Below are positions 24,533-34,401 of a stretch of DNA of 64,000 bases, piece after piece. Source of the DNA: Gemmatimonadota bacterium (GTDB lineage: Bacteria; Gemmatimonadota; Gemmatimonadetes; Longimicrobiales; Gaopeijiaceae); assembly GCA_041390125.1 (NCBI GenBank), contig JAWKQN010000004.1:310001-374000 (forward strand), given 5' to 3'. A model generated the notes under the pieces. That model was given only the letters and a program-made list of their open reading frames with translations, ran no database searches and was not told the origin of the DNA. Position 1 is the stretch's first letter, and every line of letters starts with the position of its first letter. The translations under genes and the position numbers were made by a program.

Positions 24533-26083
24533 ATGACGCTCGAAGAACGGCTGGCGCGCCTCGATGCGCTGGGGAGGAAGGCGTTGGAGGGCGGGGGAGC
24601 CGCCCGCATCGAGGCCCAGCACAAGCGCGGCAAGCTGACGGCTCGCGAGCGCATCGACCTGCTGCTGGATCCGGACTCGTTCGTCGAGCTGGATCGCTTC
24701 GTGACGCACCGATCGCGCGAGTTCGGGCTCGACGGCCAGCAGTTCCTCGGGGACGGTGTGGTCACGGGCTACGGCACCGTGCACGGCCGACTGATCTACG
24801 TCTTCTCGCAGGACTTCACGGTCCTCGGTGGTTCGCTGTCGGAAGCGCACGCGGAGAAGATCGTCAAGCTGCAGGACCTGGCGCTGAAGAACGGTGCCCC
24901 GATCGTCGGGCTGAACGACTCCGGGGGGGCGCGCATCCAGGAAGGCGTCGTCTCGCTCGGGGGCTACGCCGACATCTTCCTGCGCAACACGCTCGCGTCG
25001 GGCGTCGTGCCGCAGGTCTCGGTGATCCTGGGTCCCTGTGCGGGTGGCGCGGTGTATTCGCCGGCCATCACCGACTTCGTCTACATGGTCCGCGGCATCA
25101 GCTACATGTTCGTCACCGGTCCCAACGTGGTGAAGACCGTGACGCACGAGGACGTGGACATGGAGAGCCTCGGGGGTGCCGACGTGCACGCGAGCCGCTC
25201 CGGCGTCTGCCATTTCGTGCACGACTCGGAGGCCGAGTCGCTGGCCGCCGTGCGCGACCTCTTCCGTTTCGTGCCCCAGAACAACCTGGAGGCGCCGCCA
25301 CGGCGCGAGACGTCCGATCCGTCCAACCGTCGCTCGGACCGCCTGCTGGAGATCGTGCCCGACTCGCCCAATCGCCCGTACGACATGCACGAGGTGATCC
25401 GCGAGATCGTGGACGACGCGGAGTTCTACGAGGTCCACGGCTTGTTCGCGGCGAATCTCATCACCGGCTTTGCCCACCTCGGGGGGCACGCCGTGGGCGT
25501 CGTCGCCAACCAGCCCCAGGTGCTGGCCGGGGTCCTGGATATCGACTCGTCGCAGAAGGGTGCGCGCTTCGTGCGCTTCTGCGACGCGTTCAACATCCCG
25601 TTGGTCGTCTTCGAGGACGTCCCGGGCTTCCTGCCGGGCGTGGCCCAGGAGCACGGTGGCATCATCCGCCACGGCGCCAAGCTGCTCTACGCGTTCGCCG
25701 AAGCCACCGTGCCCAAGATGACCATCATCACCCGGAAGGCCTACGGCGGCGCCTACGACGTCATGAACTCCAAGCACATCCGGGGCGACCTCAACCTCGC
25801 CTGGCCCACGGCCGAGATCGCCGTCATGGGTCCGAAGGGTGCGGTGGAGATCCTGTTCCGGAAGGAGATCGCCGAGGCGGACGACCCCGAGGCCGCGACC
25901 ACGGCGCGGATGGAGGAATACCGCGAGCGCCTGGCGCACCCGTACGTGGCCGCGGCCCGTGGCTACGTGGACGACGTGATCGATCCGCGGGACACGCGGC
26001 GCCGCCTGATCTCGGGGCTGGACATGCTGCAGGGCAAGCGGGATTCCAATCCCCCCCGCAAGCACGGCAACATCCCGCTGTAG
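24533..26083 (+). CDS. pccB: Acyl-CoA (propionyl-CoA) carboxylase carboxyltransferase subunit
   Basis: 516 residues, the standard size. Carboxyltransferase features: [28 protein letters not shown], the acyl-CoA-binding loop [24 protein letters not shown], and in the second half [19 protein letters not shown] and [10 protein letters not shown]. It transfers carboxyl from carboxybiotin to propionyl-CoA or acetyl-CoA. Propionyl-CoA is favoured because the biotin carboxylase, the biotin carrier and a methylmalonyl-CoA mutase follow within 6 kb. The ATG at 24533 lies seven bases after the preceding stop. Confidence 0.93.
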   Translation: MTLEERLARLDALGRKALEGGGAARIEAQHKRGKLTARERIDLLLDPDSFVELDRFVTHRSREFGLDGQQFLGDGVVTGYGTVHGRLIYVFSQDFTVLGGSLSEAHAEKIVKLQDLALKNGAPIVGLNDSGGARIQEGVVSLGGYADIFLRNTLASGVVPQVSVILGPCAGGAVYSPAITDFVYMVRGISYMFVTGPNVVKTVTHEDVDMESLGGADVHASRSGVCHFVHDSEAESLAAVRDLFRFVPQNNLEAPPRRETSDPSNRRSDRLLEIVPDSPNRPYDMHEVIREIVDDAEFYEVHGLFAANLITGFAHLGGHAVGVVANQPQVLAGVLDIDSSQKGARFVRFCDAFNIPLVVFEDVPGFLPGVAQEHGGIIRHGAKLLYAFAEATVPKMTIITRKAYGGAYDVMNSKHIRGDLNLAWPTAEIAVMGPKGAVEILFRKEIAEADDPEAATTARMEEYRERLAHPYVAAARGYVDDVIDPRDTRRRLISGLDMLQGKRDSNPPRKHGNIPL

Positions 26084-26095
26084 GCAGCGCCCACC

Positions 26096-26114
26096 CCGCG
26101 CCGTCACGGCGCGG
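26096..26114 (+). terminator. Hairpin after pccB
   Basis: CCGCGCCG and CGGCGCGG pair around a TCA loop, 13 bases after the pccB stop. No T-tract. It fits a transcription end before the separate PDZ gene. Confidence 0.45.
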
Positions 26115-26160
26115 AGCCGGATGCGCTCAGATCCGCCCCCTGGTGCTGTCGTCGGCCGTG

Positions 26161-26174
26161 GCAGCGATCGCTGC
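26161..26174. repeat. 14-bp perfect palindrome upstream of the PDZ gene
   Basis: GCAGCGATCGCTGC is a perfect palindrome in the 214-base gap before the PDZ gene. It could be a regulator site, but no promoter is readable beside it; chance cannot be excluded in such G+C-rich DNA. The rest of the gap shows nothing else I can name. Confidence 0.25.
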
Positions 26175-26297
26175 ACCTCCGGCCGGTCACCGCGGCATCC
26201 CTCCCACGTCTGGCGATCCCCCCGCGCCGACCGGCAACGGTCGGCCGTCGCGCCGCATCCCATGGCCGTGGGGACGATTCACACCAGGAGGACGGGG

Positions 26298-27197
26298 ATG
26301 GCCAGGAAGACGGCGGGAGCGGGTGCGCTGGGATTCGTGCTGGCGGGGATGGCGGGTGCCGTGACGACGCCCGGGGCGGCCCAGCAGGCGCCGCCCCCGC
26401 CCGACCGCGAGTGCGCCTGCGAGGATGGGCCGCGCTGGGAAGGACCCGGCGTGCGGGTGCTGAGCCTGGGCGCGCCCCGCGCCCGGATGGGCGTGGGCCT
26501 CCGCGCCGATGCGGACGGGCGGGGCGCGGAGATCACGACCGTGGCGGAAGGGAGCCCGGCGGAGGAGGCCGGTCTGCGGGAGGGAGACGTGATCCTGTCC
26601 ATCAACGGAAGCCCGCTGGACGAGCCCCGCGAGGGGCGCCGGGGATGGCGCGTGCGCGGCGAGGGCTCCGTCCCGGTCCAGCGCCTCATGGAGCTGGCCC
26701 GGGATTGGGATCCCGGTGACCGGGTGGAGGTCGGGTTCCTGCGGGACGGGGACGAGCGCTCCGCGACCGTGGTGGTCGAGGAGAACGACGACGCACTGAT
26801 CTCGCAACGCATGCTGCCGCTGATGGATCGGGCTCGTGACCTCGGGCAGGGTCTCAGGTCGTTCTCCTTCGAGGACGAGCCGCGGATGCGGGTGTTCGGG
26901 GGGGGCCCGGGGGCGTTCTGGTTCGGCGGGGCGGCGGGCCTCGAGCTCCACGCGCTCACCCCCGAGCTGGGTCGCTACTTCGGGACGGAGGAAGGCGTGC
27001 TGGTCCTGGACGTGGAGGACGATTCCTCGCTGGGCCTGCGCGCGGGCGACGTGATCCTGGCGATCGGCGCGCGCGCCGTGGACGAGCCCCGCGACGTGCT
27101 GCGCGTGCTGGGCTCGTACGAGGACGACGAGCCCGTCGAGCTGGAGATCGTCCGGGACGGGGAGCGCACCACGGTCGAGGGCCGGACAGGACGGTAG
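26298..27197 (+). CDS. Exported protein with two PDZ domains
   Basis: 299 residues from ATG 26298, which has AGGAGG six bases upstream. A signal peptide (ARKTAGAGALGFVLAGMAGAV...AAQQA) precedes two PDZ domains. The first, about residues 55-165, has GSPAEEAGLREGDVILSINGSPL. The second, about 205-295, has SSLGLRAGDVILAIGARAV. There is no protease domain, so it is probably a periplasmic scaffold or a regulator of a protease such as a DegP/Tsp-type enzyme. The ligand-binding loops are not the canonical GLGF. It interrupts the carboxylase gene set without overlapping starts and so is likely a separate unit. Confidence 0.8.
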   Translation: MARKTAGAGALGFVLAGMAGAVTTPGAAQQAPPPPDRECACEDGPRWEGPGVRVLSLGAPRARMGVGLRADADGRGAEITTVAEGSPAEEAGLREGDVILSINGSPLDEPREGRRGWRVRGEGSVPVQRLMELARDWDPGDRVEVGFLRDGDERSATVVVEENDDALISQRMLPLMDRARDLGQGLRSFSFEDEPRMRVFGGGPGAFWFGGAAGLELHALTPELGRYFGTEEGVLVLDVEDDSSLGLRAGDVILAIGARAVDEPRDVLRVLGSYEDDEPVELEIVRDGERTTVEGRTGR

Positions 27198-27230
27198 GGA
27201 CCGCGCGCCCGGCCGGGGCGCCGCGGGCAC

Positions 27231-27259
27231 TTCAACGCCGCCTGCCGTGGTCCTACCTT
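27231..27259 (+). promoter_or_regulatory. Promoter for the biotin carboxylase-mutase operon
   Basis: TTCAAC (27231-27236), 17-base spacer, TACCTT (27254-27259). The predicted start is near 27266, 54 bases before the next start codon. Confidence 0.6.
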
Positions 27260-27264
27260 GAGGC

Positions 27265-27291
27265 GCCGCCGCCCCCCTCGGGGCCGGCGGC
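27265..27291 (+). promoter_or_regulatory. G+C-rich stem-loop at the 5' end of the accC leader
   Basis: GCCGCC (27265-27270) pairs with GGCGGC (27286-27291), and the inner C-run (from 27272) pairs with GGGG (27280-27283). The hairpin forms right at the predicted 5' end of the transcript. It could protect the mRNA, attenuate transcription or terminate incoming transcription from the PDZ gene. Confidence 0.4.
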
Positions 27292-27319
27292 GTCGTCCGT
27301 TTCCGGGAAGGAGCCGCCC

Positions 27320-28831
27320 GTGCTGAAGTCGGTCCTGATCGCCAACCGCGGCGAGATCGCCGTCCGCGTCATCCGGGCCTGCCGGGAGCTGGGCATCGGA
27401 TCCGTCGCGGTCTATTCGGACGCGGATCGCGCCGCGCCCCACGTCCGCCTGGCCGATCGGGCCGTCCACATCGGCCCCGCTGCCGCCTCCGAGAGCTACC
27501 TGCGCGCCGACCGCCTCATCGAGGCGGCCCGGGGCGCCGGGGCGGAGGCCATCCATCCCGGCTACGGCTTCCTGGCGGAGCGGGCCGCCTTCGCACGGGC
27601 CGTCCAGGACGCGGGGCTCGTCTTCGTGGGTCCGGACCCCGACACCATCGCGGCGATGGGCGACAAGACCGAAGCGCGTCGGCGGATGGCGGACGCGGGC
27701 GTCCCCATCGTGCCGGGTGCCGTCGATCCGCTGCGGGACGCGGACGAGGCGCGCCGGGTGGCGGCAGACATCGGCTACCCCGTCCTGCTCAAGGCCTCGG
27801 CGGGGGGTGGGGGGAAGGGGATGCGCGTCGTGCGTGAGCCGGAGGAGCTCGCCCGGGCGCTCGAGGCCGCCTCCCGGGAGGCGCAGGGCGCGTTCGGCGA
27901 CGGTGCGGTCTACGTCGAGCGCTTCCTGGACCGGCCCCGTCACATCGAGATCCAGGTGCTGGGGGACCGCACCGGCCGGGTCCTGCACCTGGGCGAGCGG
28001 GAGTGCTCCATCCAGCGGCGGCATCAGAAGCTGGTGGAGGAGGCTCCCTCGGCGGTCCTCACCCCGGAGCAGCGCGCCGCCATGGGCGAGGCGGCCGTGC
28101 GCGCGGCCGAGGCCGTCGACTACGTCGGCGCCGGCACGGTCGAGTTCCTGTTCGAGCAGGGGGAGTTCTTCTTCCTGGAGATGAACACCCGGATCCAGGT
28201 GGAGCATCCCGTCACGGAGCTCGTCACCGGGATCGACCTGGTGGAGTGGCAGCTGCGGGTGGCCGGAGGCGAAGCCCTCCCCTGGAGCCAGGAGGACGTC
28301 ACCCTCTCCGGGCACGCGATCGAATGCCGGATCACGAGCGAGGACGTCTCATCCGGCTTCCTGCCGTCGACCGGGCGGGTGGAGGCGCTGTCGGTCCCCG
28401 GGGGCGCGGGGGTGCGCTGGGACGCCGGCGTGGAGGTGGGCACGGAGGTCGGGCTCCACTACGACCCGCTGCTGGCCAAGCTGGTCGTGCACGCCCCGAC
28501 GCGGGAGGCCGCCATCGCCCGCCTGCGCCGGGCCCTCGGCGAGCTCGCCATCGACGGGGTGGAGACCTGCACGCCGCTCCTGCGTCGGATCGCCGCGGAA
28601 GCGGACTTCCAGGCCGGCGCGCTGTCGATCCGCTACCTCGACGAGCACCCCGAGCTGCTGGAGGGGTCGGGGGAGCACGTGGATCGCACGCTGGCCGCGG
28701 TCGCTGCCGCCCTGCTGGAGGAGCAGCGACGGCGCCGGGAGCGTCCCCGCCTGGCCAGTGCCAACGGGTCGGCGCACGGCTTCTCGGCGTGGCGCCGCGC
28801 GGGGTTGCCCGGGGGGAGCGGCGGCGCCTGA
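27320..28831 (+). CDS. accC: Biotin carboxylase subunit of acyl-CoA carboxylase
   Basis: 503 residues, typical AccC length; the biotin domain is on a separate protein. It opens SVLIANRGEIAVRVIRACRELGI, and the ATP-grasp part has the glycine loop KASAGGGGKGMRVV near residue 159. Catalytic and biotin-site features are HIEIQVLGD, RECSIQRRHQK, EMNTRIQVEHPVTE and the late GLHYDPLLAKLV. It carboxylates biotin on the carrier using ATP and bicarbonate. The C-terminal 40 residues are a low-complexity basic tail. The stop overlaps the next gene. Confidence 0.94.
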   Translation: MLKSVLIANRGEIAVRVIRACRELGIGSVAVYSDADRAAPHVRLADRAVHIGPAAASESYLRADRLIEAARGAGAEAIHPGYGFLAERAAFARAVQDAGLVFVGPDPDTIAAMGDKTEARRRMADAGVPIVPGAVDPLRDADEARRVAADIGYPVLLKASAGGGGKGMRVVREPEELARALEAASREAQGAFGDGAVYVERFLDRPRHIEIQVLGDRTGRVLHLGERECSIQRRHQKLVEEAPSAVLTPEQRAAMGEAAVRAAEAVDYVGAGTVEFLFEQGEFFFLEMNTRIQVEHPVTELVTGIDLVEWQLRVAGGEALPWSQEDVTLSGHAIECRITSEDVSSGFLPSTGRVEALSVPGGAGVRWDAGVEVGTEVGLHYDPLLAKLVVHAPTREAAIARLRRALGELAIDGVETCTPLLRRIAAEADFQAGALSIRYLDEHPELLEGSGEHVDRTLAAVAAALLEEQRRRRERPRLASANGSAHGFSAWRRAGLPGGSGGA

Positions 28832-30138
28832 GCGAGCGGGTCCGGATCGATCGGATCGCGGCCGGAGGGGCCGGGGTGGGGCGCCTGGCCGACGGCCGGG
28901 TGGTCTTCGTGGCCCGCAGCGCGCCGGGAGATGAGATCGAGGTCGAAGTGACCGAGGTCAAGAAGAAGTGGGCCAAGGCGATCCCGATCCGGGTCGTGCA
29001 TCCCGGACCTGATCGAGCCCCGCCGCCGTGTGTCCACTACGCCCGCTGCGGGGGGTGCGCCCTCCAGCATCTCGAGGCCGACGCGCAGCTCGGCGCCAAG
29101 CGGGCGATCGTGGAGGACGCCCTGTCCCGGATCGGTGGACGGGCGGTGCCGGTCGAAGCGGCCCAGCCCGCGCCGCAGCCGTTCGGCTACCGCGTCCGCG
29201 CCCAGTTCCACCTCCGTCGCCTGGCGGGCGGCCGCGTGGTGGCGGGCTTCCACGCCGTCGACCGGCCCGGGCGCGTCGTCGACATCCCCTCCGGCTGCCT
29301 GATCCTGGATCCGGTGGTGGAGCGCGCGTGGACGCAGATCCGGGGCGCCTGGGGTCCGGGGGCCTGCCGGCTTCCCGGAGGGGCGGCGCTCCGACTCGCG
29401 GTGCGGCGGGTGGAGGGAGGTGTCGTGCTCACCGTGGAGGGGGGGCGCGGCCGCGGCGAACCGGACGCCCTGCTGGCGGACGCCCCGGCGGTGCGGGCGC
29501 TGTGGAGTCGGCCCGAGCGTGGAGCCGCCCGTCTGCTGGCCGGGGATCCGGACGTGGCCGAGGCGGACGAGGCCGTCTCGCCGCTCGGTCCCGGGGCGTT
29601 CACACAGGTCAACCCGTCCGGCGCCGAGGTCCTGGAGCAATGGGTGGTCGGGGCCGCCGGCGGCGCGCTCCCGGGCGCCCGGGTGATCGACGCCTACGCA
29701 GGCGCCGGCCTCTTCGGTCGGGCTCTGGCCGCCCTGGGGGCGCGGGTGCAGGCCATCGAGGCGGACCCGGTCGGAGCCGCCGCTGCCCGCCGGGCCGGCC
29801 TGGCGGTGCTGGAGGGTCGCGTGGAGGCGCGGCTGCGCGAGGCGCTTCCCGCAGACCTGGTGGTGGTCGACCCACCGCGGGCCGGTCTGGACCCGGCCGT
29901 GGCCGACCTGCTGGAGCGGTCCGGTCCGCCCCGGTTGATCTACGTGAGCTGCGATCCGGCGACGCTGGCCCGCGACCTCGCCCGACTCGGGCGCTACCGC
30001 GCGTCGCGGGTCCGGGTGCTGGACCTGTTCCCGCAGACGGCACACGTGGAGACCGTGGTGACGCTGGACCGCGAGGGCGCGGAAGGGGATCTTCCGGCCG
30101 TGCCCCGCGCCTCTCCCCCCGACCCGAGCGAGCCATGA
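28789..30138 (+). CDS. RumA/TrmA-type 23S rRNA (uracil-5-)-methyltransferase
   Basis: About 449 residues. An N-terminal TRAM domain ([16 protein letters not shown]) is followed by an iron-sulfur motif C-x5-C-x2-C in [15 protein letters not shown]. The AdoMet domain holds [35 protein letters not shown] and the catalytic-cysteine block [13 protein letters not shown]. It would methylate a uridine in 23S rRNA or tRNA at C5. The true start is uncertain: GTG 28789 lies 43 bases inside accC without a clear ribosome-binding site, whereas CTG 28828 overlaps the accC stop (CTGA) after GGGGGAG and begins exactly at the TRAM domain. Its presence inside the carboxylase operon is odd. Confidence 0.88.
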   Translation: MAPRGVARGERRRLSERVRIDRIAAGGAGVGRLADGRVVFVARSAPGDEIEVEVTEVKKKWAKAIPIRVVHPGPDRAPPPCVHYARCGGCALQHLEADAQLGAKRAIVEDALSRIGGRAVPVEAAQPAPQPFGYRVRAQFHLRRLAGGRVVAGFHAVDRPGRVVDIPSGCLILDPVVERAWTQIRGAWGPGACRLPGGAALRLAVRRVEGGVVLTVEGGRGRGEPDALLADAPAVRALWSRPERGAARLLAGDPDVAEADEAVSPLGPGAFTQVNPSGAEVLEQWVVGAAGGALPGARVIDAYAGAGLFGRALAALGARVQAIEADPVGAAAARRAGLAVLEGRVEARLREALPADLVVVDPPRAGLDPAVADLLERSGPPRLIYVSCDPATLARDLARLGRYRASRVRVLDLFPQTAHVETVVTLDREGAEGDLPAVPRASPPDPSEP

Positions 30139-30647
30139 GATACCGGGTGCAGATCGACGGCCAGGACTTCGACGTGGATCTGGACGACTCCACGGTCCAG
30201 GTGGACGGCCGGCCCGTGCACGTGGAGTGGGTGGAGCGCGACGGCCAACCCGGTGGCCTGCTCTCGGTGGACGGCCGTACGGCGGCGGTCCGGGGCGAGC
30301 GCGATGCGGAGGGAGGGTGGCGGCTCCGGGTGGACGGCGAGCCTGTGCGCGCGGACGTCGCGGACGAGCGCGCCCTGCGGGCCCGGCAGGTGGCCGGGGC
30401 GGCGGGCCGCGCGGCCGGTCCCCGCCCGGTGCGCGCCCCGATGCCCGGTCTGGTCGTGCGGGTCGACGTCCAGGAGGGTCAGACCGTGGAGAAGGGAAGC
30501 GGTCTGGTGATCGTGGAAGCCATGAAGATGGAGAACGAGCTGAAGGCGGAGGCGCCCGGCGTGGTGGCCCGGATCCGGGTCTCCGCGGGTCAGACCGTGG
30601 AGAAGGACCAGGTGCTGATCGAGATGGCTCCCGTGGAGGCGGCATGA
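30135..30647 (+). CDS. Biotin carboxyl carrier protein of acyl-CoA carboxylase
   Basis: 170 residues. The C-terminal 75 form a biotinyl domain with the biotinylation site EAMKMENEL (Lys near residue 129) between [10 protein letters not shown] and VEKDQVL. The N-terminal part ([17 protein letters not shown]) is the beta-rich segment common in propionyl/methylcrotonyl-type carriers. It shuttles CO2 from AccC to PccB. The ATG overlaps the methyltransferase stop, and its own stop overlaps the mutase start. Confidence 0.93.
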   Translation: MRYRVQIDGQDFDVDLDDSTVQVDGRPVHVEWVERDGQPGGLLSVDGRTAAVRGERDAEGGWRLRVDGEPVRADVADERALRARQVAGAAGRAAGPRPVRAPMPGLVVRVDVQEGQTVEKGSGLVIVEAMKMENELKAEAPGVVARIRVSAGQTVEKDQVLIEMAPVEAA

Positions 30648-32221
30648 AGGACGAGCAGGGTCCGGCCCACACCGATTCGGGTCTGGACGTCCACCTGGTG
30701 TACGGCCCCGACGCGGGGACCGGTCCCGCGGACGAGCACCCCGGGTCGTTCCCGTTCACGCGCGGTGTGCACCCCACGATGTACCGGGGTCGGCTGTGGA
30801 CGATGCGCCAGTACGCCGGCTTCGGCACGGCCGAGGAGACCAACCAGCGCTATCGCTACCTGCTGGCACAGGGCACCACGGGGCTCTCGGTCGCGTTCGA
30901 TCTGCCCACCCAGATGGGCTACGACTCCGACCACGCGATGGCCACGGGCGAGGTGGGACGCGTGGGGGTCGCGATCGACTCCATCGCGGACATGCGCACG
31001 CTGTTCGACGGGATCGACCTGGGGCAGGTCTCGACGTCGATGACCATCAACGCCACCGCCCCCATCCTGCTGGCCCTGTACGTCGCCGTCGCGGACGAGC
31101 GCGGGATCCCGCGGGAGCGGCTGTCCGGCACGGTCCAGAACGACATCCTCAAGGAGTACGTGGCCCGCGGCACCTACGTGTATCCGGTGGAGCCCAGCCT
31201 GCGGCTCGTGGCCGACGTGCTGTCGTTCGCCGCGCGCGAGGTCCCGCGCTGGAATCCGATCTCCATCTCCGGCTACCACATCCGTGAGGCCGGCTCCACC
31301 GCGCCCCAGGAGATCGCCTTCACGCTGGCGAACGCGCTCGAGTACGTGGAGCGCGCGCGCAGCGCCGGGCTGGACCTGGAGACGTTCGCGCCGCGCCTCT
31401 CCTTCTTCTTCGCGGCGCACAACGACCTCTTCGAGGAGGTGGCCAAGTTCCGCGCCGCGCGTCGGCTCTGGGCCCGTCTCCTGCGCGAGCGCTACGGGGC
31501 GTCGGACGCGGCCTGCCGTCTGCGCTTCCACACGCAGACCGGGGGCTCCACGCTCACGGCGCAACAGCCCCTCAACAACGTGGTGCGCGTGACCCTGCAG
31601 GCGCTGGCCGCCGTGCTCGGAGGGACGCAGTCCCTGCACACGAACGGGTTCGACGAGGCGCTCGCGCTGCCCACGGAGGAGTCGGCGCGCCTGGCGCTGC
31701 GCACGCAGCAGATCGTGGCCTTCGAGTCGGGTGCGCCCCGGACCGTCGATCCGCTCGCCGGAAGCTGGTTCGTGGAGTCGCTCACCGACCGGCTGGAGGA
31801 GTCGGCGCGCGCCTACCTGACCCGCATCGACGAGATGGGGGGCGCCGCGCACGCCCTCGAGTTCATGCAGGAGGAGATCCACCGGGCTGCGTACGCCCAT
31901 CAGCTGGCGGTGGAGTCGGGCGAAAAGGTGGTGGTGGGCGTCAACCGCTTCACCGAAGGGGGGCCGGCCCACCCCGAGCCCCAACCCGACTACTCGGCCC
32001 TCGAGGCCGGGCAGCGCACCCGTCTGGCCCGTCACCGGGCCGAGCGCGACGGCGGGGCCGTCACGGCCGCCCTGGACGCGGTACGGCAGGCGGCCGCGGG
32101 GTCGGACCCCATCCTGGACCGGATCGTCCCGGCGGTGCGGGCGGGCGCCACCCTGGGGGAGGTGAGCGACACCTTGCGAGGCGTCTGGGGCACGTACGAC
32201 ACGCATCCCCAGGGCGGCTGA
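30644..32221 (+). CDS. Methylmalonyl-CoA mutase, catalytic subunit
   Basis: 525 residues, the length of a catalytic subunit without the C-terminal B12-binding domain, which must be encoded elsewhere. Mutase signatures: [69 protein letters not shown] and [15 protein letters not shown]. The Tyr of RQYAGF and the Arg of ARGTY are the residues that hold the substrate carboxylate in methylmalonyl-CoA mutases, so isobutyryl-CoA mutase is less likely. With the carboxylase it converts propionyl-CoA to succinyl-CoA (an epimerase is not in view) and needs adenosylcobalamin. Confidence 0.9.
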   Translation: MKDEQGPAHTDSGLDVHLVYGPDAGTGPADEHPGSFPFTRGVHPTMYRGRLWTMRQYAGFGTAEETNQRYRYLLAQGTTGLSVAFDLPTQMGYDSDHAMATGEVGRVGVAIDSIADMRTLFDGIDLGQVSTSMTINATAPILLALYVAVADERGIPRERLSGTVQNDILKEYVARGTYVYPVEPSLRLVADVLSFAAREVPRWNPISISGYHIREAGSTAPQEIAFTLANALEYVERARSAGLDLETFAPRLSFFFAAHNDLFEEVAKFRAARRLWARLLRERYGASDAACRLRFHTQTGGSTLTAQQPLNNVVRVTLQALAAVLGGTQSLHTNGFDEALALPTEESARLALRTQQIVAFESGAPRTVDPLAGSWFVESLTDRLEESARAYLTRIDEMGGAAHALEFMQEEIHRAAYAHQLAVESGEKVVVGVNRFTEGGPAHPEPQPDYSALEAGQRTRLARHRAERDGGAVTAALDAVRQAAAGSDPILDRIVPAVRAGATLGEVSDTLRGVWGTYDTHPQGG

Positions 32222-32304
32222 CCGCGGAGGCGCGGGTCGCACGGCACGCCGGGCGGGCTCGGACCGGGGGGGGTGGGGCACACCCGATCGCGGCAGGCTT
32301 CGTG

Positions 32305-32334
32305 CTGGTCGCTCCGGGGGCACCCGGTTAGCTT
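32305..32334 (+). promoter_or_regulatory. Candidate promoter before fmdB-argS
   Basis: CTGGTC (32305-32310), 18 bases, TAGCTT (32329-32334). The -10 is good, the -35 weak. It opens the long plus-strand run that ends with ptsI; internal promoters are likely. Confidence 0.4.
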
Positions 32335-32368
32335 TTCATGTTTGCCCACGGACCGCTTGCAGACGCCC

Positions 32369-32677
32369 ATGCCCACCTACGAATACCGCTGCCCGGACGG
32401 CCACGAGTTCGAGGTCTTCCAACGCATGAACGACCAGCCCGGAGCCGACTGCCCCGTGTGCGGCCAGCCGGCCACGCGGCAGCTCTCGGCCGGAGCGGGG
32501 CTGCTGTTCAAGGGCTCCGGCTTCTACATCACCGACTACCGGGACAGCGACTACAAGAAGAAGGCGGAGAAGGAGGGGGGCGGCGCCGCGAAGACCGATG
32601 CGCCCAAGGCCGATGCATCCAAGGCCGACTCGCCCGGGAAGCCCAAGGCCGACTCGTCCGGGAAGAGCGACGGCTGA
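32369..32677 (+). CDS. FmdB-family zinc-ribbon protein
   Basis: 102 residues. It begins PTYEYRCPDGHEFEVFQRM and has CPVCGQPATRQL, the paired cysteines of the FmdB/CxxC zinc-ribbon family. The centre reads GSGFYITDYR, also typical. The tail is a low-complexity run rich in Lys, Ala, Asp and Ser (repeated KADS units). The family has been linked to regulation, but its role is unsettled. It precedes argS by three bases. Confidence 0.9.
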   Translation: MPTYEYRCPDGHEFEVFQRMNDQPGADCPVCGQPATRQLSAGAGLLFKGSGFYITDYRDSDYKKKAEKEGGGAAKTDAPKADASKADSPGKPKADSSGKSDG

Positions 32678-32680
32678 GGC

Positions 32681-34375
32681 ATGGCCCAGGACCTCCTTCG
32701 CGCCGCCCTCGAGCGGGCGCTCGCCGACCTCGGGGTCGGAGACCACGAGATCCGCTTCGAGCGCCCCCGCGATCCCACCCACGGGGATCTCGCCACGAAC
32801 GTCGCCCTCACGCTGTCCGGCCGTCTGGGCCGCCCGCCCCGCGCCATCGCGCAGGAGCTGATCGACCGGCTCGACCTTCCGCCGGACACCATCGAGTCCG
32901 TGGACATCGCCGGCCCCGGGTTCCTCAATTTCCGCTTCGGCTCGGGCGAGATCGCCGACGAGCTGCGCGGGATCCTGGAAGGCGACAAACGCTTCGGCCG
33001 CGGGGACGTGGGCCGGGGCGAGCGGGTGATGGTCGAGTTCGTCTCGGCCAATCCCACCGGGCCGCTCCACCTGGGTCACGGCCGCCAGGCCGCGCTGGGC
33101 GACGCCATCGCGTCGCTCCTCGAATGGACCGGCTGGAAGGTCCAGCGCGAGTTCTACTACAACGACGCGGGGCTGCAGATCGAACGCCTCGCCCAGTCCG
33201 TCTGGGCGCGCTACCACCAGGTGCTGGGCCGTCCGGAGCCGGTGCGCGAAGACGGCTATCACGGCCACTACGTGATGGACATCGCGCAGGCCTTCCACGC
33301 GCAGGTGGGTGACCTCTACGAGGGGATCGCCTCCACCGAAGCCCTCGACGCGATGCGGCGCTACGCGGTGGACATGATCCGCAAGGAGCAGGACGAAGAC
33401 CTGCAGCAGTTCGGCGTCCTGTTCGACGAGTACTACCTGGAGTCGTCGCTCTACACGGACGGACGGGTCAAGGAGACCGTGCGGCGTCTGCGCGAGACGG
33501 GCCTGGTCTACGAGGACGGCGGTGCGGTCTGGCTACGGACCACCGAGTTCGGTGACCAGAAGGACCGCGTCATGATCAAGAGCGACGGGTCGCCCACGTA
33601 CTTCCTGCCGGATGTCGCCTACCACGTCACCAAATGGGAGCGCGGCTTCAAGCACGCCGTCAACGTGCAGGGCTCGGATCATCACGGTACGGTGGCGCGC
33701 GTCCGTGCGGGGCTGCAGGCGCTCGGCCTGCCGGAGAACTATCCGGAGTACGTGCTCCACCAGATGGTGACCGTGGAGCGCGAGGGCGAAGAGGTGAAGC
33801 TGTCCAAGCGCGCCGGCTCCTACACGACCCTGCGCGCGCTCATCGACGAGGTCGGGGCGGACGTGACCCGGTACTTCTTCCAGATGCGCAAGCCCGATGC
33901 GCACCTGGTGTTCGACCTCGACACGGCGCTCGACCGCTCCGAGAAGAACCCTCTGTTCAAGATCCAGTACGCGCACGCCCGCATGTGCTCCGTCTTCGCC
34001 AAGGCTGGCGTGGATGCCACCACCGTGCACGGGGATGCGGAATTGAAGCGGCTGCGCGAGCCCGCGGAGCGCGACCTGGTGCGTCAGCTCGGCGAATTTC
34101 CCGAGGTCGTGGCGCGGGCCGCGGAGCAGCGTGCGCCCCACGTCCTGTGCGACTACCTGGAGCGCACCGCCGGCACCGTGAACTCCTGGTATCATTCCGG
34201 GAACCCGTCGCGGAATCCCGGCCTGGCCGTCCTGGTGGACGACGCCGCCCTGCGGGGCGCGCGGCTCGTCCTCACCCGGGCGGTGCAGATCGTGCTGCGC
34301 AACGGGCTGTGGATCCTCGGCCTCACCGCGCCCGAGCGCATGGAGCGCGAGGACGAGGCTCCTTCACCCTCCTGA
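32681..34375 (+). CDS. argS: Arginyl-tRNA synthetase
   Basis: 564 residues. A class Ia synthetase with the HIGH-type motif in NPTGPLHLGHGRQAALGDA near residue 128 and a KMSKS-type motif KLSKRAGSY near residue 373. The N-terminal ArgRS-specific domain and the C-terminal DALR anticodon-binding domain are both present. It charges tRNA-Arg with arginine. It starts three bases after fmdB. Confidence 0.96.
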   Translation: MAQDLLRAALERALADLGVGDHEIRFERPRDPTHGDLATNVALTLSGRLGRPPRAIAQELIDRLDLPPDTIESVDIAGPGFLNFRFGSGEIADELRGILEGDKRFGRGDVGRGERVMVEFVSANPTGPLHLGHGRQAALGDAIASLLEWTGWKVQREFYYNDAGLQIERLAQSVWARYHQVLGRPEPVREDGYHGHYVMDIAQAFHAQVGDLYEGIASTEALDAMRRYAVDMIRKEQDEDLQQFGVLFDEYYLESSLYTDGRVKETVRRLRETGLVYEDGGAVWLRTTEFGDQKDRVMIKSDGSPTYFLPDVAYHVTKWERGFKHAVNVQGSDHHGTVARVRAGLQALGLPENYPEYVLHQMVTVEREGEEVKLSKRAGSYTTLRALIDEVGADVTRYFFQMRKPDAHLVFDLDTALDRSEKNPLFKIQYAHARMCSVFAKAGVDATTVHGDAELKRLREPAERDLVRQLGEFPEVVARAAEQRAPHVLCDYLERTAGTVNSWYHSGNPSRNPGLAVLVDDAALRGARLVLTRAVQIVLRNGLWILGLTAPERMEREDEAPSPS

Positions 34376-34401
34376 TCCCCCGAAAGAAGCGAGGTCGTTT
34401 C

